Shown piece by piece: positions 1 through 5,770 of a stretch of 7,508 nt of DNA. Below the pieces are notes generated by a model, which saw only the letters and a list, made by a program, of their open reading frames with translations, had not been told where the DNA came from and searched no databases. The DNA is from Bifidobacterium breve. GTDB lineage: Bacteria > Actinomycetota > Acidimicrobiia > IMCC26256 > PALSA-555. The position numbers and the translations under genes are program-made. Numbering within the stretch: the first letter of the stretch is position 1; each line of letters opens with the position of its first letter. The stretch covers positions 1 through 7,508 of the forward strand of contig CAMDCC010000145.1 of assembly GCA_945889545.1 (NCBI GenBank), written 5' to 3'.

Positions 1-682
1 GGTCGCCGATCAGCGCGGAGGCGCCCATCGCCAGGCCTCCGCCGGCGAGCACGCGAGCGGCGGCGCGCACTGCAGGGGCTCCGCCGAGGCGTCCCCCGAG
101 AGCGCCAGTCACTGCGAGCAGCACGAGGCCGACGCCCGCGACGATCGGGATCCGGTTCGAAGAGAAGGCGGCGGCCGCGACCCATGGGGCGACCGACCCA
201 ATGGCAAAGCTGGCGGCCGACACGACCGCGGCCTGCATCGGACGAGCACGTCCGGCGTGATGCATCCCGAGTTCGTCGCGCATGTGCGCACCAAGCGGAT
301 CGGCGGCAGTGAGCTGCGTTGCGACCTCGCGAGCCAACGCCTTGTCGAGCCCGCGCTCGACGTAGATCTCTGTGAGCTCGTCGAGCTCGAGGTCGGGGCT
401 TCGATCGAGCTCCTTGCGTTCCCGGGCGATGTCGGCCTGTTCCGTGTCTCGCTGCGAGCTCACGGACACGTACTCACCGGCAGCCATCGAGAGCGCACCG
501 CCCACCAACGAGGCGAGGCCGGCGACGAGGATTGCGCTCCGGTCGCCCGAAGCCGCAGCGACTCCGATGAGGATGCTCGCGGTGGAGACGATGCCGTCGT
601 CGGCACCCAGGACCGCGGCCCGCAGCCAACCGACGCGACGGAATCGGTGACGCTCGAGATGGAGGCGACGCTTTACAACCAC
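1..682 (-). CDS. VIT1/CCC1-family Fe2+/Mn2+ transporter (3' end cut by window edge)
   Basis: Membrane transporter of the VIT/CCC1 family, which exports Fe2+ or Mn2+ from the cytosol, probably by H+ exchange. The window holds 227 codons; family members are usually about 230-240 residues, so only a short C-terminal tail is missing. Seen: a basic N terminus with ERHR and GWLRA, then GADDGIVSTAS (residues 26-36) in membrane helix 1, AAGEYVSVSSQ (67-77) in helix 2, a charged cytosolic stretch of about 78-140 containing RERKEL and AHMRDELG, and three hydrophobic segments near 150-172, 178-197 and 208-225. I place the start at GTG 682: it follows a GAAGAGG sequence and overlaps the end of the upstream corA-like gene by 10 bases, implying one operon with translational coupling. 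The family call is firm; the metal is not decided by sequence. Confidence 0.93.
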   Translation of the reverse strand, partial: MVVKRRLHLERHRFRRVGWLRAAVLGADDGIVSTASILIGVAAASGDRSAILVAGLASLVGGALSMAAGEYVSVSSQRDTEQADIARERKELDRSPDLELDELTEIYVERGLDKALAREVATQLTAADPLGAHMRDELGMHHAGRARPMQAAVVSAASFAIGSVAPWVAAAAFSSNRIPIVAGVGLVLLAVTGALGGRLGGAPAVRAAARVLAGGGLAMGASALIGD

Positions 683-1686
683 TTCCGCCTCTTCGAGTAG
701 ACGTACATCGGAAGGCACAAGAGTGCCATCACTCCGAGGATGATCAGGAAGCCGGTCTTCCAATCGGTGTTGGGCGCGTTGCGGAAGTTCATGCCCAAGA
801 AGCCCGTCACCAGCGTGGCCACGATGAGGATGGCGCCCCAGGCCGCGATCTTCTGCTGCACGAGGTTCATCTGGTTCGACGTGACCGCGAGATCGGCGTC
901 GCGGAGCCCGGTGAGCACGTCGCGCTGCGACTCCGAAAGATCGGCGGCGCGGAGCACGTGGTCGTAGAGGTCCTGGAAGTGCGCGATGGCCGATTCGCTG
1001 ATGTCGGGATCATCTCGCCGGAGCAGTTGGCCTACGACCTCGCGCAGGGGGAGCGTGGCGCGGCGAAAGCGCATGAGCGCCTTGCTCAAGTCGAACAGCT
1101 CACGCGGCCGACCGCGTCGGATGCGGTCGATGGTGTCGTCGAGCACGACTTCCTGGAGCGCATCGAGCCGGTCGTCGACCGCGTCGTTGACGAGAAAGTA
1201 ACGATCGACGACCACATCGAGCAGCGCCCACAGCAGGTAGCCCTCGTCGGTCGTTCCCGGCTCGGTCCGTTGACGCTCGAACGATCGGCGCACCGCATCG
1301 ATCGGAAACGTGCCGCGCTCGGCGTTCTCGGGTGTCTGGCACACCGAGAGCAACCAGCCGGCACCGAACACCACGTCGATCTCGCGAGTCACCAGCTCGA
1401 CATCTCCGGTCGCCTCTTCGAGATCTCCCACGAGCTCACAGTCGTGCACCGCCACATGGAAGTGGTCCTCGTAGTGGTCCAGCTTCGTGCGTTGCTCGCC
1501 ATGCTCCAAGTCTTCGAGGATGAACTTGTGGAGCTGGAGCTGCGTTCCCAGCGCATCGAGCTCTGCGGTGCTCGGGCCGTCGCACGAGATCCACAGCAGT
1601 GTGTCCGGCGCCACCTCGGGGAAGGGCTCGAGGTCGACGACTTCGGGGGCATCGACGCCTTCTCGGTATCGCAGCGCTTGGATCAC
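673..1686 (-). CDS. corA: CorA-family magnesium/divalent-cation channel
   Basis: 337-residue CorA/MIT-superfamily protein, a homopentameric inner-membrane channel for Mg2+ (some members carry Co2+, Ni2+ or Zn2+). The long acidic N-terminal domain (about 1-240) has the expected alpha/beta cytosolic character, including LHKFILEDLEHGEQRTKLDHYEDH near residues 52-75, written here only as landmarks LEDLEH and KLDHYEDH. A long helix rich in Arg and Asp leads to two C-terminal membrane helices, about 280-297 and 312-331. The signature GMN is at 298-300 (FLGMNF), and the protein ends with a basic SKRRKWL tail, as in the family. The usual MPEL loop after GMN is replaced by a sequence with NTDW. The start is GTG 1686, preceded by TAGGCT at six bases and no Shine-Dalgarno, so it is probably leaderless. 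It heads a two-gene operon with the VIT transporter and diverges from the acyl-CoA dehydrogenase. The ion actually carried is not shown. Confidence 0.95.
   Translation of the reverse strand: MIQALRYREGVDAPEVVDLEPFPEVAPDTLLWISCDGPSTAELDALGTQLQLHKFILEDLEHGEQRTKLDHYEDHFHVAVHDCELVGDLEEATGDVELVTREIDVVFGAGWLLSVCQTPENAERGTFPIDAVRRSFERQRTEPGTTDEGYLLWALLDVVVDRYFLVNDAVDDRLDALQEVVLDDTIDRIRRGRPRELFDLSKALMRFRRATLPLREVVGQLLRRDDPDISESAIAHFQDLYDHVLRAADLSESQRDVLTGLRDADLAVTSNQMNLVQQKIAAWGAILIVATLVTGFLGMNFRNAPNTDWKTGFLIILGVMALLCLPMYVYSKRRKWL
684..694 (-). promoter_or_regulatory. Ribosome binding site of the VIT-family gene
   Basis: Read on the minus strand, a GAAGAGG sequence lies 6 bases before the GTG at 682, inside the last codons of the corA-like gene. 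It supports GTG 682 as the start of the VIT gene, the only good initiator ahead of the conserved ERHR/GWLRA N terminus. Confidence 0.55.
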
Positions 1687-1692
1687 GGACCG

Positions 1693-1698
1693 AGCCTA
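1693..1698 (-). promoter_or_regulatory. Probable -10 element of the corA-VIT operon (leaderless)
   Basis: TAGGCT on the minus strand fits TANNNT and is separated by exactly six bases (CGGTCC) from the GTG start of the corA-like gene. There is no Shine-Dalgarno between them, so transcription probably begins at the start codon. No clear TTGACA-like -35 is visible. The same geometry occurs at three other gene starts in this window. Confidence 0.55.
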
Positions 1699-1759
1699 CG
1701 ACTGGTTTCCCCGCTTTCGGCGCTGCGCGCCCGGCCGCTCGGGCCGTGGTGAGCGCAGG

Positions 1760-1765
1760 TACGAT
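1760..1765 (+). promoter_or_regulatory. Probable -10 element of the acyl-CoA dehydrogenase/cyclase operon (leaderless)
   Basis: TACGAT followed by six bases (CCCGCG) and then ATG at 1772. This fits an actinobacterial -10 with the transcription start on the A of the ATG. The AGGT overlapping its first base is too far from the ATG to act as a normal ribosome binding site. No obvious -35 hexamer is seen. Confidence 0.6.
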
Positions 1766-1771
1766 CCCGCG

Positions 1772-3058
1772 ATGGCTATCGATGCTCCCGAGATGACTGC
1801 TGAAGCGCTGCGCGCACAAACCCTGGAGTGGCTGCGCGAGCAGCTCCCTGCCGGTTGGATGGAGGCGATCGATGCCGGCGACGACAAGGCGTGGTTGAAG
1901 CTCCGCGCCGGGCTCGAGTACGGCGAGTGGTGCACGCGCTTCGGCGAGTCGGGGTACGCCACCCCTACCTGGCCGAAGGAGTACAACGCGGGACTGTCGC
2001 TGAGCCCGGTCGAGGCCAAGCACGTCAACGAGGTTCTGAACCACTACAAGGTGCCGCGTCCCTTCAACATCATCGGCATCGGCATGGGCGGCCCCACGCT
2101 CATCACCTGGGGGACCGAGGAGCAGAAGACGAAGCTCCTGCCCGGTCTCGCCACGAACCAGGAGATCTGGTGCCAGCTGTTCTCGGAGCCGAGTGCCGGG
2201 TCGGATGTTGCCGGACTCTCCACGCGCGCGGTGCGCGACGGCGATGAGTGGGTCGTCTCGGGTCAGAAGGTCTGGACAACGCTTGCGCACATCGCGCGCT
2301 GGGGGATGCTGGTCGCCCGTACGAATCCCGACGTGCCCAAGCACAAGGGCCTCACCTACTTCGTGCTCGACATGCAGGCGCCCGGTGTGGATGTGCGTCC
2401 GCTAGTGCAGATCACCGGCGATGCCGAGTTCAACGAAGTGTTCATGGAGGACGTGCGCATCCCCGACAGCATGCGCGTCGGGCCCGAAGGCGAAGGTTGG
2501 CGCGTCGCAGTGACCACGCTCATGAACGAGCGTGTCGCGTTGTCCGGCGCCGGCTCGCTCTCGGGTGACTCGGTGGGTGGCAGCGCCGTGGAGCGCCTGC
2601 TCGCTCGCCACACCGACATCGCCGACCCGCGAATGCGTCAGCGACTTGCGCAGGCCTACATCGACGGCAAGCTCATCCGTTGGAACAACCACCGCGCGGC
2701 CGACCGCCGCAAGCGTGGCGCCGAGGCTGGACCCGAGGGCTCGATCACCAAGCTCATGCAGGCCGAGTACAACCAGCGGCTCCAGAAGCTCGCGATCGAT
2801 CTGGAAGGCGCAGGCGGGATGGCTTGGGAAGGCACCGGGCTCATGGGGACGGGCGACGGGAACCCGGCCTGGGTGACTACCGACAGCGATGCTGAGCGCG
2901 ACATCGCCCGTGGATTCTTGCGCGCCCAGGCGAACACGATCGAGGGCGGTACATCCAACGTGATGCGCAACATCCTCGGCGAGCGCGTGCTCGGTCTCCC
3001 CAAGGAACCCGACAGCTCACGCGACCTGCCCTGGAAAGACGTGCCCCGCTCGGGCTGA
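1772..3058 (+). CDS. Acyl-CoA dehydrogenase (FadE-like)
   Basis: 428-residue FAD-dependent acyl-CoA dehydrogenase, which introduces the alpha-beta double bond into an acyl-CoA in beta-oxidation. Seen: helical N-terminal domain with a TWPKEYNAG sequence (about 67-75); the central flavin-binding strand WCQLFSEPSAGSD at 133-145, followed by WVVSGQKVWTT; and the C-terminal helical domain ending with IEGGTSNVMRNILGERVLGLP. Glu391 in IEGGTS is at the place of the catalytic base of the family (the Glu of the YEGT-type motif). Length and motifs match the mycobacterial FadE enzymes, several of which act on steroid side chains, often as heteromers; no partner dehydrogenase is present here, so the substrate is open. 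The frame stays open upstream to 1487 within the opposite corA-like gene, but ATG 1772 is preferred because it follows TACGAT and begins the recognisable domain. The cyclase gene follows 45 bases downstream. Confidence 0.93.
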   Translation: MAIDAPEMTAEALRAQTLEWLREQLPAGWMEAIDAGDDKAWLKLRAGLEYGEWCTRFGESGYATPTWPKEYNAGLSLSPVEAKHVNEVLNHYKVPRPFNIIGIGMGGPTLITWGTEEQKTKLLPGLATNQEIWCQLFSEPSAGSDVAGLSTRAVRDGDEWVVSGQKVWTTLAHIARWGMLVARTNPDVPKHKGLTYFVLDMQAPGVDVRPLVQITGDAEFNEVFMEDVRIPDSMRVGPEGEGWRVAVTTLMNERVALSGAGSLSGDSVGGSAVERLLARHTDIADPRMRQRLAQAYIDGKLIRWNNHRAADRRKRGAEAGPEGSITKLMQAEYNQRLQKLAIDLEGAGGMAWEGTGLMGTGDGNPAWVTTDSDAERDIARGFLRAQANTIEGGTSNVMRNILGERVLGLPKEPDSSRDLPWKDVPRSG

Positions 3059-3090
3059 GCGCGCGGCGCCGAAAGCACATGCGGGCGTGA

Positions 3091-3096
3091 AGAGGT
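3091..3096 (+). promoter_or_regulatory. Ribosome binding site of the adenylate cyclase
   Basis: AGAGGT (preceded by GA, giving GAAGAGGT) lies seven bases before GTG 3104. It decides that start and contrasts with the leader-free start of the dehydrogenase upstream, as expected for an internal gene of an operon. Confidence 0.55.
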
Positions 3097-3103
3097 CTAC
3101 TGC

Positions 3104-4156
3104 GTGAAAAGGTCGCTGCATCGCTTCCTGCGGCGGCGTGGAGCCACCTCTGCCGAGATCGAGAACGCGATCGGTCACGACTACCTGTCGTTGCTCGTCC
3201 TCGATCGGGCGATCATGCCCGGGACCCGCTCGTACACGATGCGTCAGCTCGCCGAGCGAGCGGGAACCGATCTTGCCACCGCACAAGCGCTGTGGCGTGC
3301 GATCGGGTTCCCCGATCTCGACGACGACCTCCCGGTGTTCACCAAGTCGGATGTCGAGGCGCTGGAAGTGTTCGTGGAAAGAATCCGCAGCGGTTCGGTG
3401 TTCGAGTGGACTCTCGAGCGAGCGTTGTCGCAAGCACGCGTGCTCAGCTCGTCGTTCGCCCGCGTCGCCGATTCGGAGACCGACGAGCTCACACACTCGG
3501 TGCACCTGGCCCGAGCCGCAGGCCTCGACGACGAACAGATTGCGCTCGCACTCGCGGAACGCTTGGACTTCGAGGGGATCGCTCGGCTCGTCGACCACGC
3601 GCATCGCCTCCAGCTCCGGGCCGCGATCTGGCGTCGCTTGGCTGGCGTCGATGCGACCACACCCGGGTCGGTCACAGGAGCGGTGGGTTTCGTCGATCTG
3701 GTCGGGTACACGGCGCTGGCGGAGAACCTCGACGATGACGATCTCGGTGCTCTCGTGGCCCGGTTTTCCGATGTTGCGCACGACACCGTCGTGAACGAAG
3801 GGGGTCGCATCGTCAAGACGATCGGCGACGAGGTGATGTACGTGTGTGACACGGCAACTGCGGCGGCCGTGATCGCGGTGCGGCTCACGGAGCGATCATC
3901 AGGCGACGAGCTGTTGCCGTCGGCTCGCGCGGGCGTGGGATTCGGCTCGCTGCTCGCTCGGGAAGGCGACTACTTCGGCCCGGTTGTCAATCTGGCCAGT
4001 CGCTTGACCGACATGGCTCGCCCTGGTCAGGTGCTCGCATCCGTGGAGATCGCCGCGGCGTTGGCACCTGCGGCGGGGGTGGTCGCGCGCCGTCGTGGCT
4101 CTCGGCGGCTTCGCGACATCGGCCGAGTCGAGGTCTTCAGTCTCGAATCGGGCTGA
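3104..4156 (+). CDS. Class III adenylate cyclase with Rv1264-like N-terminal regulatory domain
   Basis: 350-residue soluble cyclase predicted to make cAMP from ATP. The N-terminal half (about 20-180) matches the actinobacterial adenylate-cyclase regulatory domain known from the pH-responsive Rv1264: YTMRQLAERAG (about 46-56), LWRAIGFPDLDDD (about 65-77) and FTKSDVEALEVF, followed by a helical stretch. The catalytic domain starts near 190. The metal-binding aspartates are Asp198 (GFVDLVGYT) and Asp242 (KTIGDEVMYV), the adenine-recognising pair is Lys238 and Asp289 (GDYFG), and the transition-state residues are Asn296 and Arg300 (VNLASR). All six are present, so it should be an active homodimer with ATP preference. 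No membrane segment or signal peptide is seen. GTG 3104 has a good Shine-Dalgarno. It follows the acyl-CoA dehydrogenase by 45 bases, probably in one transcript. That it responds to pH is inferred only from the domain. Confidence 0.93.
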   Translation: MKRSLHRFLRRRGATSAEIENAIGHDYLSLLVLDRAIMPGTRSYTMRQLAERAGTDLATAQALWRAIGFPDLDDDLPVFTKSDVEALEVFVERIRSGSVFEWTLERALSQARVLSSSFARVADSETDELTHSVHLARAAGLDDEQIALALAERLDFEGIARLVDHAHRLQLRAAIWRRLAGVDATTPGSVTGAVGFVDLVGYTALAENLDDDDLGALVARFSDVAHDTVVNEGGRIVKTIGDEVMYVCDTATAAAVIAVRLTERSSGDELLPSARAGVGFGSLLAREGDYFGPVVNLASRLTDMARPGQVLASVEIAAALAPAAGVVARRRGSRRLRDIGRVEVFSLESG

Positions 4157-4182
4157 ACCCACCCGTTCAGTCTTGCGGGCGG

Positions 4183-5730
4183 TTAGGCCTTGCAGCGGGT
4201 GCCGCGCGGCGGGAGCTCGAGTGTGAGCAAGTAACGATCCACCGTGTCGTCGATGCACGCGATCTCCTGCGAGTAGGCCGTGTGCTGCGTGCCGTCGAGG
4301 GTCAAGATGCGCGAACCGCGCAGGCGTCGGCGCAGTTCGATGGCACCGTCGTAGGGCGTCACGGGATCGTCGGTGACGCCCACGAGAAGGACCGGAGGTG
4401 TTGCACGCGAGCGGACGTCACCGAGTTGCTCCGACGCGGCGGGCTGTGGGAGTCGTGCGTCGCACCCAAGGGGCGATCCGGCAAATGCCGGTCCGAACAC
4501 CGGGAAGCGCCGACTCAGGCCTTCGAACGTGAGGCGGAACGCGTTGAACGAGACGCGGTGAGACGGTTGATCGGCACAGTTGATGACGCTGATCGCCTCT
4601 TGGATGTTGTCGTACGTGCCGTCGTCGCGCCGCCCGAGGAGCGCGTCGGCGAGAGTTCTGAGCAAGTCGCCGTCGCGGTCGTCATCGGCCGCACGTAATG
4701 CCTCTGCCAGGGTCGGCCAGAGCTGCGGTGCATACAAGGCAGCGAGCATCCCGACGTAGAACTCCGATACGCCGACGACGCGCAGATCGCGACTCGCGAG
4801 CGTGAGTCCGGCTTCGAACCGGTCGCGGAGCCCTAGAAGCGCCGCTCGCGGATCGCCGTCGGAGTGATAGGCGCACTCGGTATCGGCTGCGCAATCGGCG
4901 AGAAAGGCATTGAGCGCGCCTTCGAACCCTTTGGCGTTCCCGCGTTGGCGTTGCTGTGGGGTGGTGGAGAGGTTGACGGCGGAGTCGAGCACGAGCGCCC
5001 GAACCTGTCTCGGGAACTCTTGTGCGTACACGGCACCGATGACGGTTCCGTACGAGTAGCCGAGGAACGAGAGCTGGCGATCGCCGAGTGCCGCCCGGAG
5101 GCGGTCGAGGTCGCGAGCGACGTTGCGCGTCCCCACGCGAGCGAGCCAGCTCCCGTGGCCGACGATGCAGGCGCCGATCAGGTCGACGGAGAACGCGCTG
5201 CCGTCGTAGAACCCGGCGAGCTCTTCCTCGCTGTCGGGCGTGACGTCTTCAGAGGCTGCTCGCTCGTAGGTCTCGTCGTCGACGCAATCGATCGGACGCG
5301 AGTCGCCGGTGCCTCGGGGGTCGAAGCTCACGATGTCGAACCGGGCACGGACGGCATCCGGCAGGGCGGTGTACGCCACCCGCATGTGCTCGGTGCCGGG
5401 GTCGCCGGGACCGCCGTAGTTGATGACCAGGCTGCCGATGCGGGCGCTCGGGTCGGTGGCCGGCCGGCGGATGACGGCGATGCCGACCTGGGCACCATCG
5501 GGTATCGAGTAGTCGACGGGCACCTCGAGCTTGGCGCACTCGAATCGGTTGCCGCAGGTGCGCCAGTCGAGCGCGGCGCCGGTCGATGCGCCGGTCGATG
5601 CGCCGGTCGATGCGCCAGTCGATGCGCCAGTCGATGCGGACGTTGGTGCACTCGACACGGTCAGCGCCGCGACGATGAGCGCGACGATGAGCGCGACGAG
5701 GAGGAGGGCAACTTGGGGACGGCGTGGCAC
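4183..5730 (-). CDS. Secreted alpha/beta-hydrolase, tripeptidyl aminopeptidase (TAP/SlpD-E) family
   Basis: 515-residue exported serine hydrolase of the actinobacterial TAP family (peptidase S33 type), whose characterised members remove N-terminal tripeptides outside the cell. Seen: Sec-like signal with RR at 3-4 and a hydrophobic core about 7-25 and no lipobox Cys; a low-complexity (STGA)x5 linker at 33-52; the family landmarks W56, C59 and C65; the oxyanion loop GGPGDPG at 106-112; a DPRGTGDS motif; the nucleophile Ser226 in GYSYG; Asp455 in DDPVTP; and His483 in GTQHTAY within a TAP C-terminal domain. The catalytic triad is complete. The frame stays open to 5874, but GTG 5730 is preferred: it begins directly at the signal peptide, follows TACAGT by six bases, and avoids overlap with the divergent Mca gene. 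It ends 26 bases from the cyclase, tail-to-tail. Some members are esterases or lipases, so peptidase activity is likely but not certain. Confidence 0.9.
   Translation of the reverse strand: MPRRPQVALLLVALIVALIVAALTVSSAPTSASTGASTGASTGASTGASTGAALDWRTCGNRFECAKLEVPVDYSIPDGAQVGIAVIRRPATDPSARIGSLVINYGGPGDPGTEHMRVAYTALPDAVRARFDIVSFDPRGTGDSRPIDCVDDETYERAASEDVTPDSEEELAGFYDGSAFSVDLIGACIVGHGSWLARVGTRNVARDLDRLRAALGDRQLSFLGYSYGTVIGAVYAQEFPRQVRALVLDSAVNLSTTPQQRQRGNAKGFEGALNAFLADCAADTECAYHSDGDPRAALLGLRDRFEAGLTLASRDLRVVGVSEFYVGMLAALYAPQLWPTLAEALRAADDDRDGDLLRTLADALLGRRDDGTYDNIQEAISVINCADQPSHRVSFNAFRLTFEGLSRRFPVFGPAFAGSPLGCDARLPQPAASEQLGDVRSRATPPVLLVGVTDDPVTPYDGAIELRRRLRGSRILTLDGTQHTAYSQEIACIDDTVDRYLLTLELPPRGTRCKA
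5576..5635 (-). repeat. Five 12-base tandem repeats encoding (STGA)5 linker
   Basis: Five head-to-tail 12-base units on the plus strand, the first three GCGCCGGTCGAT and the last two GCGCCAGTCGAT. On the minus strand they encode Ser-Thr-Gly-Ala five times, between the signal peptide and the mature hydrolase. The unit is a multiple of three, so gain or loss of copies keeps the frame. A further 11-of-12 match lies at 5560-5571 in a different codon phase. Confidence 0.95.
5670..5701 (-). repeat. 12-base tandem repeat in the signal-peptide hydrophobic core
   Basis: Two exact copies of CGACGATGAGCG (5670-5681 and 5682-5693) followed by a partial third. On the minus strand they encode ALIVALIVA in the hydrophobic core of the signal peptide. 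The period equals that of the neighbouring linker repeat but the sequence is unrelated. Confidence 0.85.
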
Positions 5731-5736
5731 CTTCGG

Positions 5737-5742
5737 ACTGTA
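5737..5742 (-). promoter_or_regulatory. Probable -10 element of the TAP-family hydrolase (leaderless)
   Basis: On the minus strand TACAGT is followed by six bases (CCGAAG) and GTG 5730. There is no Shine-Dalgarno. The region to its left in transcription overlaps the promoter of the divergent Mca gene, and no clear -35 is visible. Confidence 0.6.
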
Positions 5743-5756
5743 TCGACCGCGCCAAG

Positions 5757-5762
5757 TAACCT
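5757..5762 (+). promoter_or_regulatory. Probable -10 element of the mca-SCP2 operon (leaderless)
   Basis: TAACCT followed by eight bases (GGCCCTCG) and ATG 5771. There is no Shine-Dalgarno. The spacing is slightly longer than the six bases seen at the three other leader-free starts but still fits initiation at the ATG. Its upstream part overlaps the minus-strand -10 of the hydrolase gene. Confidence 0.5.
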
Positions 5763-5770
5763 GGCCCTCG

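Noticed and set aside
958..1752. Plus-strand open frame of 264 codons opposite the corA-like gene
   Set aside because: Antisense shadow; no motif and no plausible start context.
1487..1771. Upstream extension of the acyl-CoA dehydrogenase
   Set aside because: The frame is open, but it would overlap the corA-like gene on the other strand by 200 bases and adds Ser/Arg-rich sequence foreign to the family; ATG 1772 with TACGAT is better.
1436..2344. Minus-strand open frame of 302 codons across the corA/dehydrogenase junction
   Set aside because: Overlaps the dehydrogenase and the 5' part of corA, and has no recognisable domain.
4159..4182. Possible bidirectional terminator between the cyclase and the hydrolase: CCACCCG, ten-base loop, CGGGCGG
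   Set aside because: The seven-base stem has one A-C mismatch and there is no T-run on either side; too weak to annotate, though its place between convergent genes is suitable.
5576..5635. CRISPR-like array
   Set aside because: The 12-base units are directly adjacent without spacers and encode a peptide linker in frame.
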